From assembly GCA_026996955.1 (NCBI GenBank), contig JALWJV010000397.1, positions 1,831 through 9,220 on the forward strand: DNA of 7,390 nucleotides. The letters are read 5' to 3'. Source of the DNA: Deltaproteobacteria bacterium. GTDB taxonomy: Bacteria; Desulfobacterota; Dissulfuribacteria; Dissulfuribacterales; QOAL01. Both the position numbers and the translations under genes were made by a program. Below the pieces are notes generated by a model. It was not told the DNA's origin, made no database searches, and was given only the letters and a program-made list of their open reading frames with translations. Of the stretch, positions 1-6,280 are shown piece after piece (positions within the stretch are counted from its first letter, which is position 1; each line of letters starts with the position of its first letter).

Positions 1-1864
1 ATGCCGCAGTATGGTCCTGACCTTTTGCTTCCGGTTCCTTGAAAGTTACAGGTTTTATCTCTTTGAAATCACACACACCGCAAAGGTGGCATTTGCCTCG
101 CCTGCAGTCCGGGGTATATATCTCCTTCCATGCCTTTTCCCGTTCCTTCAGCAGGTATTCAGTCTTTACGCCTGAGGAAATATGTTCCCAGGAAAGGGGC
201 TGGTTCAGGGCCCTTGCACCAAGATATGCCGAAAGGTCTATGCCTTCCTCTGTTGCAGCTTCGATATAAAGCCCTGGCCTCATGCAGTCTGTCCAGGCAT
301 CAAGCCTTGCCCCCTTTTGCCATGCCCTTAAAATTATCTTTGAAAGCCGCCTGTCCCCCCTTGAAAATACACCCTCAAGAAAACTCTGCGTGGGTTCATG
401 CCATTTGACCTTGAACGCCTTGCCCTTCAGTATGTCCCGAATGGCGTTGATACGTCCTTTGGATTCATCAATATCAATCTGCGGCTCCCATTGAAATGGT
501 GTGTGGGGCTTGGGCACAAATGTCCCAATGCTGACAGTGACCTGCCTTTTGCCGGGCCTGCCTGCATCCTTTCCCTGTTCCCATACCCTGCGGGCAAGGG
601 CTGCAATTGCCTCTACGTCTTCCATGGTCTCTGTGGGAAGCCCTGTCATGAAATAGAGCTTCATGTGACTCCAGCCATAGGAATAGGCAAGGGCCGCGGT
701 CTCAAGCAGGTCATCTTCTGTTATTCCCTTGTTTATTACCCGCCTTAACCGGTCGCTTCCTGCCTCTGGTGCAAGGGTAAAGCCGGTTTTTCGAACGCTC
801 CTTATCTCTTCCATGATTTCAGGGGTAAGGGTGCCTACCCTGAGAGAGGGAAGCGAGATGGAGACATGCTGCTCCCTCTGTTTTTTCATAAGTTCATGGA
901 TGAGATTGTTCAGGCATGTGTAGTCCCCGGTGCTCAGGGAGAGCAGGGAGAGTTCATCCCAGCCTGTTGCATCAAGTTCTCTGGCTGCAGTTTCAAGTAC
1001 CTGGCCCGGAGGTCTTTCCCTGACCGGCCTGTATATCATGCCTGCCTGGCAGAAACGGCATCCGCGGGTGCATCCCCTGGCTATTTCAATGCCAAGCCTG
1101 TCATGGACAATCTGGGTAAAGGGAACAATCGGTCTGTGAACGCCGGGGTGCTCATGCAGACGGGGAGCGATTCTACGTTTAACAGTTGCTGCCTTTGGGT
1201 GTTCCGGTACGGCAAAGGCAAAACCCGCGTCAGTATGTTCGGTGCTGAAAAATGAGGGTATATAAACGCCCTGGATTTGAGAAAGGGCTTCAAGGAGTTC
1301 TCTCTTTGAGCGAGAGCCGCTTTCCTTCCACTCCTTTACACATGCATTAATCTCTATGATTGCCTCTTCACCGTCTCCGCAAAGTATGGCATCAAAAAAA
1401 TCCGCTACCGGCTCCGGATTAAGCGCACAGCTTCCCCCGCCAAGTATCAGGGGGATACTGCTCTGTTTCCGTTCGGACGCGGTGAGCGGGATGCCGGCAA
1501 GATCAAGGATGGTAAGTATGTTTACGTAGCAGAGCTCATAGGGCAGTGTAAATGCCACTATGTCAAAATCCCTCAGGGGCCTTCGGGATTCAATTCCCCA
1601 GGCAGGGATTTTATGTTCCCGCATAAGCCTTTCAAGGTCTGTGTCGGGGCAGTAGGCCCTGTCAGCAAGATACCACTCCTGGTCATTTAGTATGCCATAC
1701 AGGATCTGCAGCCCCAGGTGTGACATCCCAATCTCGTAAAGGTCCGGGAATACAAGGGCGGTCCGGACTGTAGCCACATCCCAGGGCTTGTGCCGGGAGT
1801 TTATCTCTGTGCCAAGATAGCGGCTTGGTCTTGTCAGCCATGGTAATAGTCTGGTGATGTTCAT
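1..1864 (-). CDS. B12-binding-type radical SAM protein (TIGR03960-like), 3' end outside window
   Basis: The minus-strand frame is open from 1864 to the window edge: about 621 codons, with the C-terminus missing. The N-terminal ~200 residues resemble the cobalamin-binding-like domain of this family (PSRYLGTEIN near residue 13, GMSHLG near 46 with H49), but a canonical DxHxxG cobalamin motif is not evident. The radical SAM core follows, with a CX3CX2C cluster motif at C265, C269 and C272 (GCTRGCRFCQ) to ligate the 4Fe-4S cluster that cleaves S-adenosylmethionine. Near residue 595 is a second cysteine cluster, C-x5-C-x2-C-x2-C (CRRGKCHLCGVC), a likely extra metal site. Family members are cytoplasmic and uncharacterised; many are fused to or followed by a DUF2344 domain and lie near ribonuclease G and rplU/rpmA, which cannot be tested here. 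Three in-frame ATGs exist (1906, 1891, 1864). I chose 1864 because homologues begin close to LLPxxxxPSRYLG and an AGGG lies upstream, though at a long spacing of 13 nt. Family assignment is confident, substrate unknown. Confidence 0.93.
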   Translation of the reverse strand, partial: MNITRLLPWLTRPSRYLGTEINSRHKPWDVATVRTALVFPDLYEIGMSHLGLQILYGILNDQEWYLADRAYCPDTDLERLMREHKIPAWGIESRRPLRDFDIVAFTLPYELCYVNILTILDLAGIPLTASERKQSSIPLILGGGSCALNPEPVADFFDAILCGDGEEAIIEINACVKEWKESGSRSKRELLEALSQIQGVYIPSFFSTEHTDAGFAFAVPEHPKAATVKRRIAPRLHEHPGVHRPIVPFTQIVHDRLGIEIARGCTRGCRFCQAGMIYRPVRERPPGQVLETAARELDATGWDELSLLSLSTGDYTCLNNLIHELMKKQREQHVSISLPSLRVGTLTPEIMEEIRSVRKTGFTLAPEAGSDRLRRVINKGITEDDLLETAALAYSYGWSHMKLYFMTGLPTETMEDVEAIAALARRVWEQGKDAGRPGKRQVTVSIGTFVPKPHTPFQWEPQIDIDESKGRINAIRDILKGKAFKVKWHEPTQSFLEGVFSRGDRRLSKIILRAWQKGARLDAWTDCMRPGLYIEAATEEGIDLSAYLGARALNQPLSWEHISSGVKTEYLLKEREKAWKEIYTPDCRRGKCHLCGVCDFKEIKPVTFKEPEAKGQDHTAA

Positions 1865-1912
1865 GGGGGTGAAACTACCCTGCAAATCCATGACGGGCAA
1901 CACCATGTACAG

Positions 1913-1940
1913 GATTTAGATTGTAAATTCATCTTGACAA
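1913..1940 (-). promoter_or_regulatory. possible weak promoter for the radical SAM gene
   Basis: On the minus strand TTGTCA (1940-1935) is followed after 16 bp by TAAATC (1918-1913). The -35 is 5/6 but the -10 is poor. Transcription would begin near 1906, which would exclude the ATG at 1906 and leave about 42 nt of leader before the preferred start at 1864. The -35 overlaps the -35 of the divergent tRNA promoter. Confidence 0.25.
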
Positions 1941-1962
1941 CTGTTTTAGTGGAATTTATATA
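1934..1962 (+). promoter_or_regulatory. strong sigma70 promoter of the tRNA-Gln gene
   Basis: TTGACA (1934-1939, perfect -35) and TATATA (1957-1962, 4/6 -10) are separated by the ideal 17 bp. A start near 1969 would leave a short ~13-nt 5' leader before the tRNA at 1982. The placement directly in front of a stable RNA gene supports the call. Confidence 0.8.
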
Positions 1963-1981
1963 AGACATAATCTTGAAATGC

Positions 1982-2055
1982 TGGGGGATCGTCTAACGGC
2001 AGGACGGTAGACTCTGGATCTATTAGTCTAGGTTCGAATCCTAGTCCCCCAGCCA
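1982..2055 (+). tRNA. tRNA-Gln (anticodon CUG)
   Basis: A complete cloverleaf can be drawn. The acceptor stem TGGGGGA pairs with TCCCCCA (2045-2051) with the weak U1-A72 pair typical of tRNA-Gln. The D arm spans GTC...GAC with GG in the loop. The anticodon stem is GTAGA/TCTAT with one G-U pair and loop CTCTGGA, so the anticodon CTG is at 2014-2016. The T arm is CTAGG/CCTAG with loop TTCGAAT. G73 is the discriminator and CCA is encoded (2053-2055). It decodes CAG. A run of seven T (2056-2062) follows immediately and may help end transcription. Confidence 0.97.
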
Positions 2056-2107
2056 TTTTTTTGTCTTGTTTGAACGTGGTAAGGTCGGACTTTTTCTCTC
2101 TCGAATC

Positions 2108-2131
2108 AAAAAATATTATTTTTTCGTTTTT
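2108..2131 (+). terminator. weak A/T-rich hairpin, possible tRNA transcript terminator
   Basis: AAAAAAT (2108-2114) pairs with ATTTTTT (2118-2124) across an ATT loop, followed by CG and TTTTT. The stem contains only A-T pairs, so it would be a poor intrinsic terminator and could equally be chance in A/T-rich DNA. It lies 53 nt past the tRNA CCA end and before the possible promoter of the response regulator. Confidence 0.25.
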
Positions 2132-2151
2132 ATTCACAAACCTGATATAAA
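2123..2151 (+). promoter_or_regulatory. possible extended -10 promoter for the response regulator gene
   Basis: TGATATAAA (2143-2151) matches the extended -10 pattern TGn plus a 5/6 -10 hexamer. The -35 region at 17 bp spacing (TTCGTT, 2123-2128) is poor, which is common for extended -10 promoters. A start near 2158 would give a ~140-nt untranslated leader. Confidence 0.4.
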
Positions 2152-2159
2152 TAACATTC

Positions 2160-2204
2160 TGTAACAGCACTAAACAGTAACCTTTGATACATGCCGTTGT
2201 TACA
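2160..2204 (+). repeat. 7-bp inverted repeat at the start of the response regulator leader
   Basis: TGTAACA (2160-2166) and its exact reverse complement TGTTACA (2198-2204) flank 31 nt. It could be an operator or the base of a leader stem-loop, just after the proposed transcription start. Seven bases at this distance can arise by chance. Confidence 0.3.
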
Positions 2205-2297
2205 AGCTTTCCAATGCAGTGTTTTGTTTTCACCTGCGGAATAATTGTCTCTTGTCTGTGGATTTAACTTTTTAGATGGAGCCTGGTTCAGTTACCC

Positions 2298-2882
2298 ATG
2301 AAAATCCTCATAGCCGATGATGACCAGTCTGTTGTCAAGAGTTTCAAGCTGATCCTGAAAGATGCAGGCTATAGTGTTGTGGGGGTGGCACATGACGGTA
2401 TGGAAGCTGTTGAGATGGCATCATCTCTCAGGCCTGACCTTATACTCATGGATATCAAAATGCCGCGTATGGATGGCATAAATGCTGCGAGAATAATCAA
2501 TGGCAGTGAATCCCGTGATGGCCTTATTCCAATTATCCTGGTCACTGCCTATGCAGAGCAGCAGTTGGTTCAGAAGGCAAAGAGCTGCGGGGTGTTGGGA
2601 TATCTTGTAAAACCGGTGCATGTGGATGATATAGTCCCAGCCATTGAACTAGCCCATAATACCGCTCAGACCATTAACGCCCTGGAGGGAGTGGTGGAAA
2701 ACCTCACAGAAGAGCTAGAGGCAAGAAAACTCATTGAAAAGGCAAAGGGTATCCTGATGCGGCATCTTTCAATTCACGAGGATGACGCTATGCGGATGAT
2801 GCAGAAGGAGAGTCGTAAGCAGCGTATAAAGATGAAAGACCTGGCTCAGGCTATAATAGCCTCTCATTCGGTTCTGGCCTGA
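2298..2882 (+). CDS. ANTAR-domain response regulator (receiver + RNA-binding antiterminator)
   Basis: A 194-aa cytoplasmic two-component regulator. The receiver domain covers residues ~1-120: acidic pocket D7-D9, phospho-acceptor D52 in LILMDIKMP, switch T83 and Y85, and K105-P106, all present. A helical linker of ~15 residues leads to an ANTAR domain (~133-190) with the signature AKGILM at 149-154, A165 and a C-terminal AxxII. ANTAR proteins of this build (AmiR, NasR, EutV, PdtaR) bind twin hexaloop hairpins in nascent RNA when phosphorylated and prevent terminator formation. The ATG at 2298 gives the usual MKILIADDD start; in-frame upstream sequence has no ATG/GTG/TTG before a stop at 2265. 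No good Shine-Dalgarno precedes it: the nearest GGAG (2278-2281) is 16 nt away, so translation may be weak or controlled. No histidine kinase is adjacent. I found no hairpin pair in this window matching the known ANTAR target (A1 and G4 in the hexaloop), so its targets are probably elsewhere. Confidence 0.95.
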   Translation: MKILIADDDQSVVKSFKLILKDAGYSVVGVAHDGMEAVEMASSLRPDLILMDIKMPRMDGINAARIINGSESRDGLIPIILVTAYAEQQLVQKAKSCGVLGYLVKPVHVDDIVPAIELAHNTAQTINALEGVVENLTEELEARKLIEKAKGILMRHLSIHEDDAMRMMQKESRKQRIKMKDLAQAIIASHSVLA

Positions 2883-2979
2883 GTCCCTGTTTTAAAAGTC
2901 ACTTCACAAGATTTAAGAAATTTTGGTGTGAGAAATGCTGGTGGTTATTTCCCTTAATGACAGGCATGTTAAGAATTTT
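2883..2979 (+). other. 3' flank of the response regulator, no gene seen
   Basis: I see no convincing intrinsic terminator directly after the stop codon. The DNA becomes A/T-rich and has stops in all frames. It is the start of a 711-bp stretch without a supportable protein gene. Confidence 0.5.
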
Positions 2980-3006
2980 TTAAGTTTTTTGGAGGCCGTC
3001 CGATAA
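2980..3006 (+). promoter_or_regulatory. sigma28 (FliA)-like promoter
   Basis: TTAAGTTT (2980-2987), 11 bp, then TCCGATAA (2999-3006). Against the flagellar sigma28 consensus TAAAGTTT-N11-GCCGATAA this is 7/8 and 7/8 with exact spacing. A start near 3014 would read toward the candidate small RNA and its U-run at 3303-3311, giving a transcript of about 300 nt. The only ATG frame worth noting on it is 3078-3164 (28 codons, rich in F/Y/I, no clear ribosome site), which I do not call as a gene. A similar box precedes the heme protein gene at 7124-7098. Confidence 0.5.
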
Positions 3007-3166
3007 GTATATTAAGTCTGAAGGATAAAACAGATATTCAACCCTTTAATTGTTATTGTTGTGACAAATTTGAGTTAATGGCAGTAGTATATGGTTTAAA
3101 TGGTCATTTGATGTTTTATGAAAAGGAATTTTTTATCTTTTATTTTATAAAAATCTATATTTAGGG

Positions 3167-3195
3167 TTGACACTGGAAAGTTGATACTGTAACAT
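3167..3195 (+). promoter_or_regulatory. strong sigma70 promoter with A/T-rich upstream element
   Basis: TTGACA (3167-3172, perfect) and TAACAT (3190-3195, 4/6) are separated by 17 bp. The ~45 bp upstream (about 3120-3164) are almost entirely A/T with A- and T-tracts, resembling an UP element that binds the alpha subunit at stable RNA promoters. No plausible protein start with a ribosome site follows, but a folded RNA ending in a U-run does. Confidence 0.7.
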
Positions 3196-3201
3196 AATTA
3201 C

Positions 3202-3311
3202 ATAATAAAAATACAAATTTCCCCTTGCTGGTCCCTCTGTACCACCTCCAACAAAGACGACCAACATACCCACCTCCATCCTTCTTTGTGCCAGCAGGGG
3301 GATTATTTTTT
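3202..3311 (+). ncRNA. candidate C-rich small RNA (unrecognised family)
   Basis: The start is inferred 7 nt after the -10 box at 3190-3195; the end is a U-run (TTATTTTTT, 3303-3311). The outer stem pairs CCCCTTGCTGG (3221-3231) with CCAGCAGGGGG (3291-3301): 11 consecutive pairs with one U-G, plus a closing T3220-A3302. An inner stem pairs ACAAAGA (3251-3257) with TCTTTGT (3283-3289), 7 perfect pairs. The segments left unpaired (3232-3250 and 3258-3282) are nearly free of G and contain CACCTCC twice (3243-3249, 3271-3277), the anti-Shine-Dalgarno core of 16S rRNA. The orientation is set by the promoter and by the U-run, which is lacking on the minus strand. I recognise no known riboswitch or RNA family, and it does not look like 6S RNA. 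A role by pairing with ribosome-binding sites is inference. Confidence 0.55.
3291..3311 (+). terminator. 3' arm and U-run ending the candidate small RNA
   Basis: The arm CCAGCAGGGGG (3291-3301) closes the long outer stem with 3221-3231 and is followed at once by TTATTTTTT (3303-3311). The stem spans a 59-nt internal region that itself contains a 7-bp helix, so it is a composite rather than a simple hairpin terminator. Confidence 0.5.
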
Positions 3312-3593
3312 CCAGGTTCATTTCCAATTTTTTACAGAAATATTAAGTTGCGAATAACCGTCGTTTCAATCTCATCCTTTATTGGTTTTCACTGTGCTCT
3401 ATCCAGTTTTTCGGGATACACATATGACTGTGTATTTTTGCCCGAGATGAATCAGGATGGGTTCCTATAATGAGAAAGGTTTTCACGCAACGTAGCTACA
3501 TATAACAGATGGAAGGGAGAGGGGGAGAAGGCGTCCTTACCGTACTTCTGTCCTCTAATACAGCAGATGCGCTGATCTGATAGTAGGTAAAAA
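3312..3593. other. noncoding stretch between candidate small RNA and terminator
   Basis: No supportable gene. Visible structure: a two-part hairpin at 3411-3445, with stem TCGGG/CCCGA, a TTTTG bulge, stem ATACACA/TGTGTAT and hexaloop TATGAC; a 21-nt pure purine tract at 3511-3531; and a small hairpin CAGAT/ATCTG with hexaloop GCGCTG at 3564-3579. A perfect TATAAT at 3466-3471 has no -35 at usable spacing. A plus-strand transcript entering here would end at the terminator 3594-3642. Confidence 0.5.
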
Positions 3594-3642
3594 ATAAAAA
3601 AACAACCACTGTTATGACACATAACAGTGGTTGTTTTTTTAT
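3594..3642 (-). terminator. strong bidirectional intrinsic terminator after the chemoreceptor gene
   Basis: A 13-bp perfect mixed stem (3603-3615 with 3621-3633) closes the 5-nt loop GACAC and is extended by A/T pairs to 22 bp. It has a T-run on both strands: TTTTTTT at 3634-3640 on plus, and the complement of the A-tract at 3596-3602 on minus. It lies 23 nt downstream of the chemoreceptor stop codon, so its main job is ending that transcript. It would also stop plus-strand transcription coming from the small RNA region. Confidence 0.92.
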
Positions 3643-3665
3643 GGCCTTGCTATGTTGGATCAAGA

Positions 3666-5999
3666 TCAGGATTGAGATTGTTTGCCATTACCCCTGCCAG
3701 GCTCTTGCATGCTGATACCTTTGGCCTTTTCCATTAACTCAAGCATGTCACCAAAAAGCGGGTTTAGTTGTTGATTCAAGATAAATCGGGCCTCTGCCTG
3801 TTTGCCCTGTTCCAGTCTCTCTGTCACAAGCTTTCCTATTCTGTGTAGTTCCTTATGTTTTTCGTCAATTTTTCGCATGAGTTCCTGTTCTGTCAGGGAA
3901 CCTGCTGAGATACGGTCGGCAACAAACTTGCCAACAGCGCATCTGGAAGGATCATGCTCTATATCAATACGGCTCCCGGAAAGTATTGCAAGGGTAAGCG
4001 CCTGTTTCCAACTGAAATGTTGCAGTGTGATGCTCAGAAGTTTGACCTTTGGGTCAGCATCCGCACTGGCATCTTTAATTGCCTGGTCTGATACACTGAA
4101 ATGGCGGGCAACAAGCTGAAGTTCCTCTGCCAGCTCTACTATGGCCTCCTGTGAGCCTGATGTGTTGGCTACATTCTCAGAGAATCTCAGGGTTGCCTCC
4201 TTCATGGACTCAGCCATATCTGCCATGCTCATGACGTCCTGGAGTCCTGCATCCAGGGTGCTGCTTATTTCAGATATTGTTGCTGTCTGCTCTTCTGTAG
4301 CGCTTGCAATGGTGTTGGTCATGTCTGTGACGCTCTCCATCTTGGCATCAATATCCTCCATTGCCTTTATCGCCTGTGTTGCATCGGCTTGAATCATGTC
4401 TATCATCCTGGCGATTTCTTCAGTGGCACTGCCTGTCTGCTTGGCCAACTCCTTTACCTCATTGGCAACAACGGCAAATCCCTTTCCGGCCTCGCCAGCC
4501 CTTGCCGCCTCGATGGTTGCATTAAGGGCAAGGAGATTGGTCTGTTTGGCAACCGCGTCGATTACCTCTACAATCTGCCCAATCTTCTGGGAGTGTTCTC
4601 CCAGGTTTTTGATGATGTCGTTTGCTAATCTCGTAACTTCAAGGGTTTCAGAGGCCTTTGCTGCACTGTTTGCAACACTGGAGGCAATCTCAGAGCTGGC
4701 AGTGGTTAGGTCTTCAATAGCGTTAGAAGTATTCTGAAAGTGCTGTGAGACCATTTCCGATTTGATTGCCAGTTCATCGGATTCACTGTCAAGTTCTTTG
4801 ATGCCATCTTTGAATTTACTCCCTGATGCCTTAATGAACCCAGCAGCAGTGGTGAGATTGGATGCATCTTCCTGGATGGTTCGAATGAGCTGTCCAAAAC
4901 TGAAAAGGATATTGTTGCTAAGGCGCCCCAGGGTTCCAAGTTCATCACATGCCATGTGGGGTACTGCCTTGGTGAAGTTACCACGTGACAGGGACTTCAT
5001 GCTGTTTACAAGCTCTCGTACCGGTGCAATGATGTAGGAAAGGAAAAATATCATTGCCGCTGCAACAATAAGGGTACTGATGCCAAGAATAATCCAGAGC
5101 TTTTTCATGGCATCAGTTACTGCCTGCGTACGGGCCTTGCTGTCATAGGCAAGGACGCCTTGAACCGGCTCGTTGATTCCCATTATTGAAATGGGAAAGA
5201 AGTGGAATATGATCGTTCCGTTTTTAAGGTCAGAGGGTGTTGTTCCGCTGCCAAGGATTGATGTCAGTGGCTGAAACAGGCTTGCATTGGTCTGGTAGGC
5301 AATAACTTTGTTGCCGGCTTTAAGGAAACTCTTTTCCTGATGTTTTCCTTTAACTGTATCTGAGGGAAGCATCAGGGCTATCTCAAGGTTACCAGATCCA
5401 TCTGTTATCTTATGAAAGATGCTTTTTAGTGTAACATTAAATTCCACTGCACCGGCATACTGGCCATTATAAATCACCGGAGAGATTGCCCTGACATAGA
5501 TTCCGTCAGGCCCGGATTCAATTCCTGTGACCTTTTTATGTTCTTTAATAACCTTCTTAAGCAGAGGCCGGTCCGAGGCGATGTTTCTTGACTTGAGCCA
5601 CGTCTGATCACTGGCAGAGATCACAGTGCCCTGGGCATCAGTAAAGTCAAAATATCCCTTCAGAAAAGAACCTTTTTCAAGGGTTCTTATAATGGGGGCA
5701 CTGTTTTGTTCAAGCAAGCCTGGATCCTTCAGGGCAACACTGAATTGGACATCGTTGTTATGGGCAATATTATCAGTCAGCATGCCTGCAGCAGCTTCTG
5801 ACTCACTGATCTTATTTGCCACAACCTCTTCAATACCTTCCAGGGTCTGTCTGATTTCACGCTCGTCCGATCTCGTGATGCTGTTGTAAACAGTAATCCC
5901 GGCAACCAGGCTTGAAAGGATCAGCATTATTACAACAGGAACGATCACCTTGTACTTGATGGAAAGAGAGGTGAGCCTGGAGCATTGTTTAATCTTCAT
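3666..5999 (-). CDS. methyl-accepting chemotaxis protein, dCache sensor with C-terminal CZB zinc domain
   Basis: A 777-aa inner-membrane chemoreceptor. In order: TM1 ~18-38; a periplasmic region ~39-300, of double-Cache size and with Cache-like motifs ([14 protein letters not shown] near 115, [20 protein letters not shown] near 166); TM2 ~301-324; HAMP ~325-375; then the antiparallel cytoplasmic signalling domain. Its conserved hairpin tip lies at ~478-520 ([27 protein letters not shown]), the site that contacts CheA and CheW. After residue ~650 comes a chemoreceptor zinc-binding (CZB) domain with all four expected ligands: H661, C687 (CAVGKF), H715 and H719 (HKELH). CZB domains bind zinc and, in some receptors such as TlpD, respond to oxidants like hypochlorite through the Zn-Cys centre. 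There is no CheR-docking pentapeptide at the end. The ATG at 5999 has AGGAG 8 nt upstream (6012-6008). A strong terminator follows. The ligand of the Cache domain cannot be read from sequence. Confidence 0.96.
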   Translation of the reverse strand: MKIKQCSRLTSLSIKYKVIVPVVIMLILSSLVAGITVYNSITRSDEREIRQTLEGIEEVVANKISESEAAAGMLTDNIAHNNDVQFSVALKDPGLLEQNSAPIIRTLEKGSFLKGYFDFTDAQGTVISASDQTWLKSRNIASDRPLLKKVIKEHKKVTGIESGPDGIYVRAISPVIYNGQYAGAVEFNVTLKSIFHKITDGSGNLEIALMLPSDTVKGKHQEKSFLKAGNKVIAYQTNASLFQPLTSILGSGTTPSDLKNGTIIFHFFPISIMGINEPVQGVLAYDSKARTQAVTDAMKKLWIILGISTLIVAAAMIFFLSYIIAPVRELVNSMKSLSRGNFTKAVPHMACDELGTLGRLSNNILFSFGQLIRTIQEDASNLTTAAGFIKASGSKFKDGIKELDSESDELAIKSEMVSQHFQNTSNAIEDLTTASSEIASSVANSAAKASETLEVTRLANDIIKNLGEHSQKIGQIVEVIDAVAKQTNLLALNATIEAARAGEAGKGFAVVANEVKELAKQTGSATEEIARMIDMIQADATQAIKAMEDIDAKMESVTDMTNTIASATEEQTATISEISSTLDAGLQDVMSMADMAESMKEATLRFSENVANTSGSQEAIVELAEELQLVARHFSVSDQAIKDASADADPKVKLLSITLQHFSWKQALTLAILSGSRIDIEHDPSRCAVGKFVADRISAGSLTEQELMRKIDEKHKELHRIGKLVTERLEQGKQAEARFILNQQLNPLFGDMLELMEKAKGISMQEPGRGNGKQSQS

Positions 6000-6034
6000 T
6001 ATTGCCTCTCCTGAATATGGGCATATTTTCAGAC

Positions 6035-6084
6035 CTAGATTAAGCGTTTCAAAATATGGAAAATTGTTTTTTCAACTAGATTAA
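6035..6084 (-). repeat. direct repeat TTAATCTAG in the chemoreceptor upstream region
   Basis: Two exact 9-bp copies (minus-strand TTAATCTAG at 6084-6076 and 6043-6035) are 41 bp apart, about four helical turns, so a regulator could bind both on one face. They lie between the possible promoter (6118-6092) and the start codon, which would suit repression. Otherwise the copies could be chance in A/T-rich DNA. Confidence 0.35.
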
Positions 6085-6091
6085 AGGAGTT

Positions 6092-6118
6092 ATATCGATA
6101 ATAGCTTCCCAATTTTGA
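6092..6118 (-). promoter_or_regulatory. weak sigma28-like box upstream of the chemoreceptor
   Basis: On the minus strand TCAAAATT, 11 bp, then ATCGATAT: 5/8 and 5/8 matches to TAAAGTTT-N11-GCCGATAA with correct spacing. It would start transcription near 6085, giving an ~85-nt leader. Alone it would not be convincing; it is listed because chemoreceptors are classic sigma28 targets and better boxes occur at 2980-3006 and 7124-7098. Confidence 0.25.
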
Positions 6119-6280
6119 AACCCTTTGGGATTGCCGTATTAACTGCATCTCCTTTGTCAGTGGAATTCCCCTTTCGCTGATATGCAGCAAATACGACAAT
6201 CGTTCAAGCTAGGTCAGAGTTACGATTTGGCATTGCTTGAAAAACAGTGCCATTTTCCTACGATATGTATGGTCCCTCAA

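Noticed and set aside
39..1255. Several plus-strand frames of 60-130 codons
   Set aside because: They lie opposite the radical SAM gene, whose minus frame is continuous and carries clear family motifs.
1946..2233. Minus-strand 95-codon frame across the tRNA gene
   Set aside because: Its middle (GLGFEPRLIDPESTVLPLDDP) is the well-known false peptide from the antisense of a tRNA T arm and anticodon arm; the tRNA is real.
3078..3164. 28-codon plus-strand frame on the sigma28-type transcript
   Set aside because: Weak GAG only as ribosome site, A/T-biased codons rich in F, Y and I, and it overlaps the A/T upstream element; cannot be separated from chance.
3145..3327. Minus-strand 60-codon frame opposite the candidate small RNA
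   Set aside because: It needs a TTG start, overlaps the promoter region of the small RNA and ends in low-complexity F/Y-rich sequence. Its G-rich GGAGGTGG is simply the complement of CCACCTCC.
3225..3470. Plus-strand 81-codon frame
   Set aside because: The ATG lies inside the 5' stem of the candidate small RNA, there is no ribosome site, the frame runs through the U-run, and the peptide has no recognisable features.
3466..3471. Perfect TATAAT on plus
   Set aside because: No -35 at 15-19 bp and no TG extension; TTGCCC is 22 bp away.
3561..3579. Small hairpins with hexaloops (GCGCTG or AGATGC) as ANTAR targets
   Set aside because: Stems of only 4-5 bp, and neither loop has both A at position 1 and G at position 4.
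6228..6260. TGGCAC/TGGCAT words suggesting a sigma54 promoter
   Set aside because: The -12 GC element is missing at the required spacing on both strands.
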